In this document: positions 62,292 to 64,000 of the stretch, piece by piece
Layout of the letters: each line of letters opens with the position of its first letter
Position numbering within the stretch: position 1 is the first letter of the stretch
Source: Clostridiaceae bacterium
Lineage (GTDB): Bacteria; Bacillota; Clostridia; Peptostreptococcales; Tindalliaceae
Reading direction: 5' to 3'
Assembly: GCA_024635995.1 (NCBI GenBank)
Contig: JAGXHW010000022.1
Location: forward strand, 28,944-92,943
DNA: 64,000 bases
Program-made: the position numbers and the translations under genes
Notes under the pieces: generated by a model
What the model was told of the DNA's origin: nothing
The model's input: only the letters and a program-made list of their open reading frames with translations
The model's database searches: none

Positions 62292-63439
62292 TTAAAACAT
62301 AGATAATGTTGATTTTATTGCAAAAAGCAGTGATTTTTCGCCTTTGGGACAGGTGATAATGTGTTTGTATTCTGACAGTTCAAAGGCTGTAGGGTCCATC
62401 TTTTGGATTGGTTTTCCTGTCATATTGGCAAGGTGGATGTCAATATGGTTTTCTTCAGCAGCATTGTATACGGCTTTCCCATTAAAACTGCCGTCCACAT
62501 AGAGTTTTTCCACGCCGGTATGCTCACGGATTTTACCGGCTCGCTGGGACAGAATTTCTACATCACTGGTGATGTTTGGTTGTATACTGTAATCAGTGAT
62601 TAACTGAAAGGGTTTTCGACTGAACAAGTTTCGCTGATGCCTAAACTGTACCCGCTATGGTCTTTGTTCCCTTTAATACGATAGGTGGCTTCAGTATCGT
62701 GGGCGGATTGCAGGGAATCTGACCGGATGTCTTTGGTGGACCTGAGGACTTATTTTCCTTCAATCTGACGGGTCTGTTCCTGGATAAACCTTTTTAACAG
62801 TTGTCGTACTTCGGCGGGTGTGTCGGTGCTGTTTGACTCCATTACTTCCAGTGCTTCCTGGCAGAGTGTCAGCAGACGTGCGGTCCGGTTCTCGCTTTCT
62901 CCGGCTTTGACTTTGTAAAGCATCTGGGTTTTGAAGTTTTTATCCAAAGTTCGGCGAAGGGATTCGCTGCGTTTTTCTTCGGGGATGGCGTTGATGCTTT
63001 TGACCAGAACGTCGTAGGCCAGGGCCATTCTGCCGACTTTCTTGATATTGATGATCACATGGGTGGTGTCATAACACTGTTCTTTCAGATCAATACCTGC
63101 CTCTTTAGCGAAATGTTCCACCAGTGTGATAAACTGCCTGAAAAGCAGTGCTTCACCTTCAGGATTTTCCTGGCAATATTCATAGAGGCGCTGGCGGAAG
63201 TAGTATAGGGTTCTTGGTGCCAGGTTCGTATTGCAGGCTTATGAGTATGTTGACGGGTGTGTTGGGCCGACCCATATCACTGTATAGAACAGCAAAGGGT
63301 TCTTCATCGATCTGGCAGAATATGTGCTCATAGAATTTAGACGCCCAGGATTTTCCAGTTTCTCAACAATTTTTGGATTCATGTAATGGGTGCTGTCGAA
63401 AAAGTGTTGTTGTCGATGTTCATTGTTGGGTCGAAACAC
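62292..63439 (-). pseudogene. decayed IS1182-family transposase
   Basis: Three fragments in changing frames read in order as one transposase: MFRPNNEHRQQHFFDSTHYM at 63239-63439, a middle part at 62750-63121 (KEQCYDTTHVIINIKKVGRMALAYDVLV), and a C-terminal part at 62292-62627 (ITDYSIQPNITSDVEILSQ, KLYVDGSFNGKAV). The start and the DTT/DGS acidic segments fit the IS1182 (IS5-like DDE) group. Frameshifts lie near 63120-63240 and 62627-62750. The protein ends early after ITCPKGEKS, so the C-terminal third is lost. Non-functional. Confidence 0.75.
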
Positions 63440-63448
63440 AGAATCACC

Positions 63449-63496
63449 GCCCTTTTTAAAAAAATACTATCTTCTTTAATATACCACAAAAAGGGC
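63449..63496. repeat. inverted repeat next to the IS1182 remnant
   Basis: GCCCTTTTT (63449-63457) and AAAAAGGGC (63488-63496) are perfect arms just upstream of the transposase start; possibly the terminal region of the former element. Confidence 0.4.
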
Positions 63497-63729
63497 TTTA
63501 ATTAAGTATTATCAATACTTTCGACGTATTTAATTTCGAAAAATATTGTTCAGTATGTGTTTGGTTTAGTGACTTTTTGCAGTAGAATCATAATTGTATT
63601 TCGATCAATCAGGAAGTTTATCGGAATATATGAATGACAACATACTCATAATTTATTAATAAAAAATTTATTAAAAGAAAAGGAGTATCACGAAGTTGAT
63701 ACTACCTATCAAAGAAAGGAAAATAATTA

Positions 63730-64000
63730 TGAAACTAAAAAGTAATATTTGGGTGTTTGTTCTGATTTCTTATGGTTTTTCTTGGTTATTCTGGATTCCG
63801 GATGCGTTAGTAGCACAAAATATTTTGAAAGTACCTGAGAATGTGAAGAACATTCTTGCTCTAAATATTGGTGCATGGGGACCTCTTGTTGGAGCAATTG
63901 TTACTACGTTTATTTACCAGAGAGGTGCAGGTGTCAAAAAATTACTCAAACGTGGATACATGTTCCGTATTGGAAAATGGTGGTGGGTCATCTTACTCAC
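63730..64000 (+). CDS. CPBP-family intramembrane protease, N-terminal part
   Basis: Partial, open to the end of the window (about 90 residues). A helix near the start (IWVFVLISYGFSWLFWIPDA), NIGAWGPLVGAIVTTF, and a linker GAGVKKLLKRGY match the opening of CPBP (Abi) membrane proteases; the catalytic EExxxR segment would lie beyond the window. GAAAGGA precedes the ATG. The region is clearly more AT-rich than the neighbouring operons and lies right behind a dead IS element, suggesting accessory or transferred DNA. Confidence 0.65.

Noticed and set aside
1..64000. rRNA, tRNA, CRISPR arrays or phage modules
   Set aside because: No cloverleaf-like, direct-repeat-spacer or phage structural patterns were seen on reading; a computed scan would be more reliable.

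Overview
The window looks like chromosome of an anaerobic, endospore-lineage Bacillota, most likely class Clostridia. This is inferred from strong AGGAGG-type ribosome binding sites, clostridial-type protein families (KtrA/KdpD-like proteins, a YkvI-like permease, an SpmA/SpmB-like pair, RocB, a CadC/CadA pair, YugP, YjjG), amino-acid catabolic enzymes and several Fe-S proteins. I cannot fix a genus. I saw no rRNA, tRNA, CRISPR array, prophage or intact insertion sequence. Only one end carries a decayed IS1182-type transposase, followed by an AT-rich CPBP-family protease that runs off the window.

Layout. 1-1900: a divergent succinyl-CoA-synthetase-like pair, with the beta subunit cut by the window start. 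2-7.5 kb: RidA, a universal stress protein, a YkvI permease, a cysteine-rich 4Fe-4S protein and an aminotransferase. 7.7-13.4 kb: a metallo-hydrolase, then gnd-zwf and a cyclase-family hydrolase, a PfkB kinase and a sirtuin. 13.4-15 kb: a DUF3311 membrane protein orphaned from its symporter, and a class V aminotransferase. 15-18.4 kb (minus strand): a potassium-type regulatory cluster (two RCK-like proteins, a shortened KdpD-like kinase and a KdpE-like regulator) without a transporter. 18.4-21.1 kb: a small ferredoxin behind a long leader, a stand-alone B12 domain with a photoreceptor-like motif, a truncated sortase and an interrupted exported protein. 21.2-31.6 kb: a U32 peptidase, a nucleoside-recognition pair, an iron alcohol dehydrogenase, DapB, an interrupted methyltransferase, a membrane J-protein, and an aminotransferase with RocB. 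31.8-34.5 kb: a cadmium/zinc resistance operon with a visible promoter and operator. 34.6-37.6 kb: a eukaryotic-type glycogen branching enzyme and a DapF-like racemase. 37.6-43.9 kb: a 36-bp perfect inverted repeat enclosing a large hybrid kinase, a two-component pair and YugP. 43.9-51.3 kb: RsgA, an AlkA-like glycosylase, a dihydropyrimidinase, GlgX, a molybdopterin-binding protein and YjjG. 51.5-55.4 kb: a corrinoid protein, a UroD-type methyltransferase homologue carrying an in-frame UAG, DUF1638 and a PAS histidine kinase. 55.4-59 kb (minus): FtsE, FtsX, a coiled-coil partner and a PhzF-like isomerase. 59.3-62.3 kb: a DUF4342 membrane protein with a two-component pair.

The genes give a picture of amino-acid and sugar catabolism (three PLP aminotransferases, RocB, hydantoinase, G6PDH/6PGDH, glycogen branching and debranching), heavy signalling (three response regulators, five histidine kinases) and cobalamin-based proteins at two sites. 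Several otherwise open genes are broken by one stop codon (20531, 27360, 52274; possibly also 34592).

The most interesting regions are the corrinoid/UroD/DUF1638/kinase operon with its UAG, the stand-alone B12 domain at 19161-19802, the 36-bp inverted repeat pair, and an 11-base intergenic motif seen five times.
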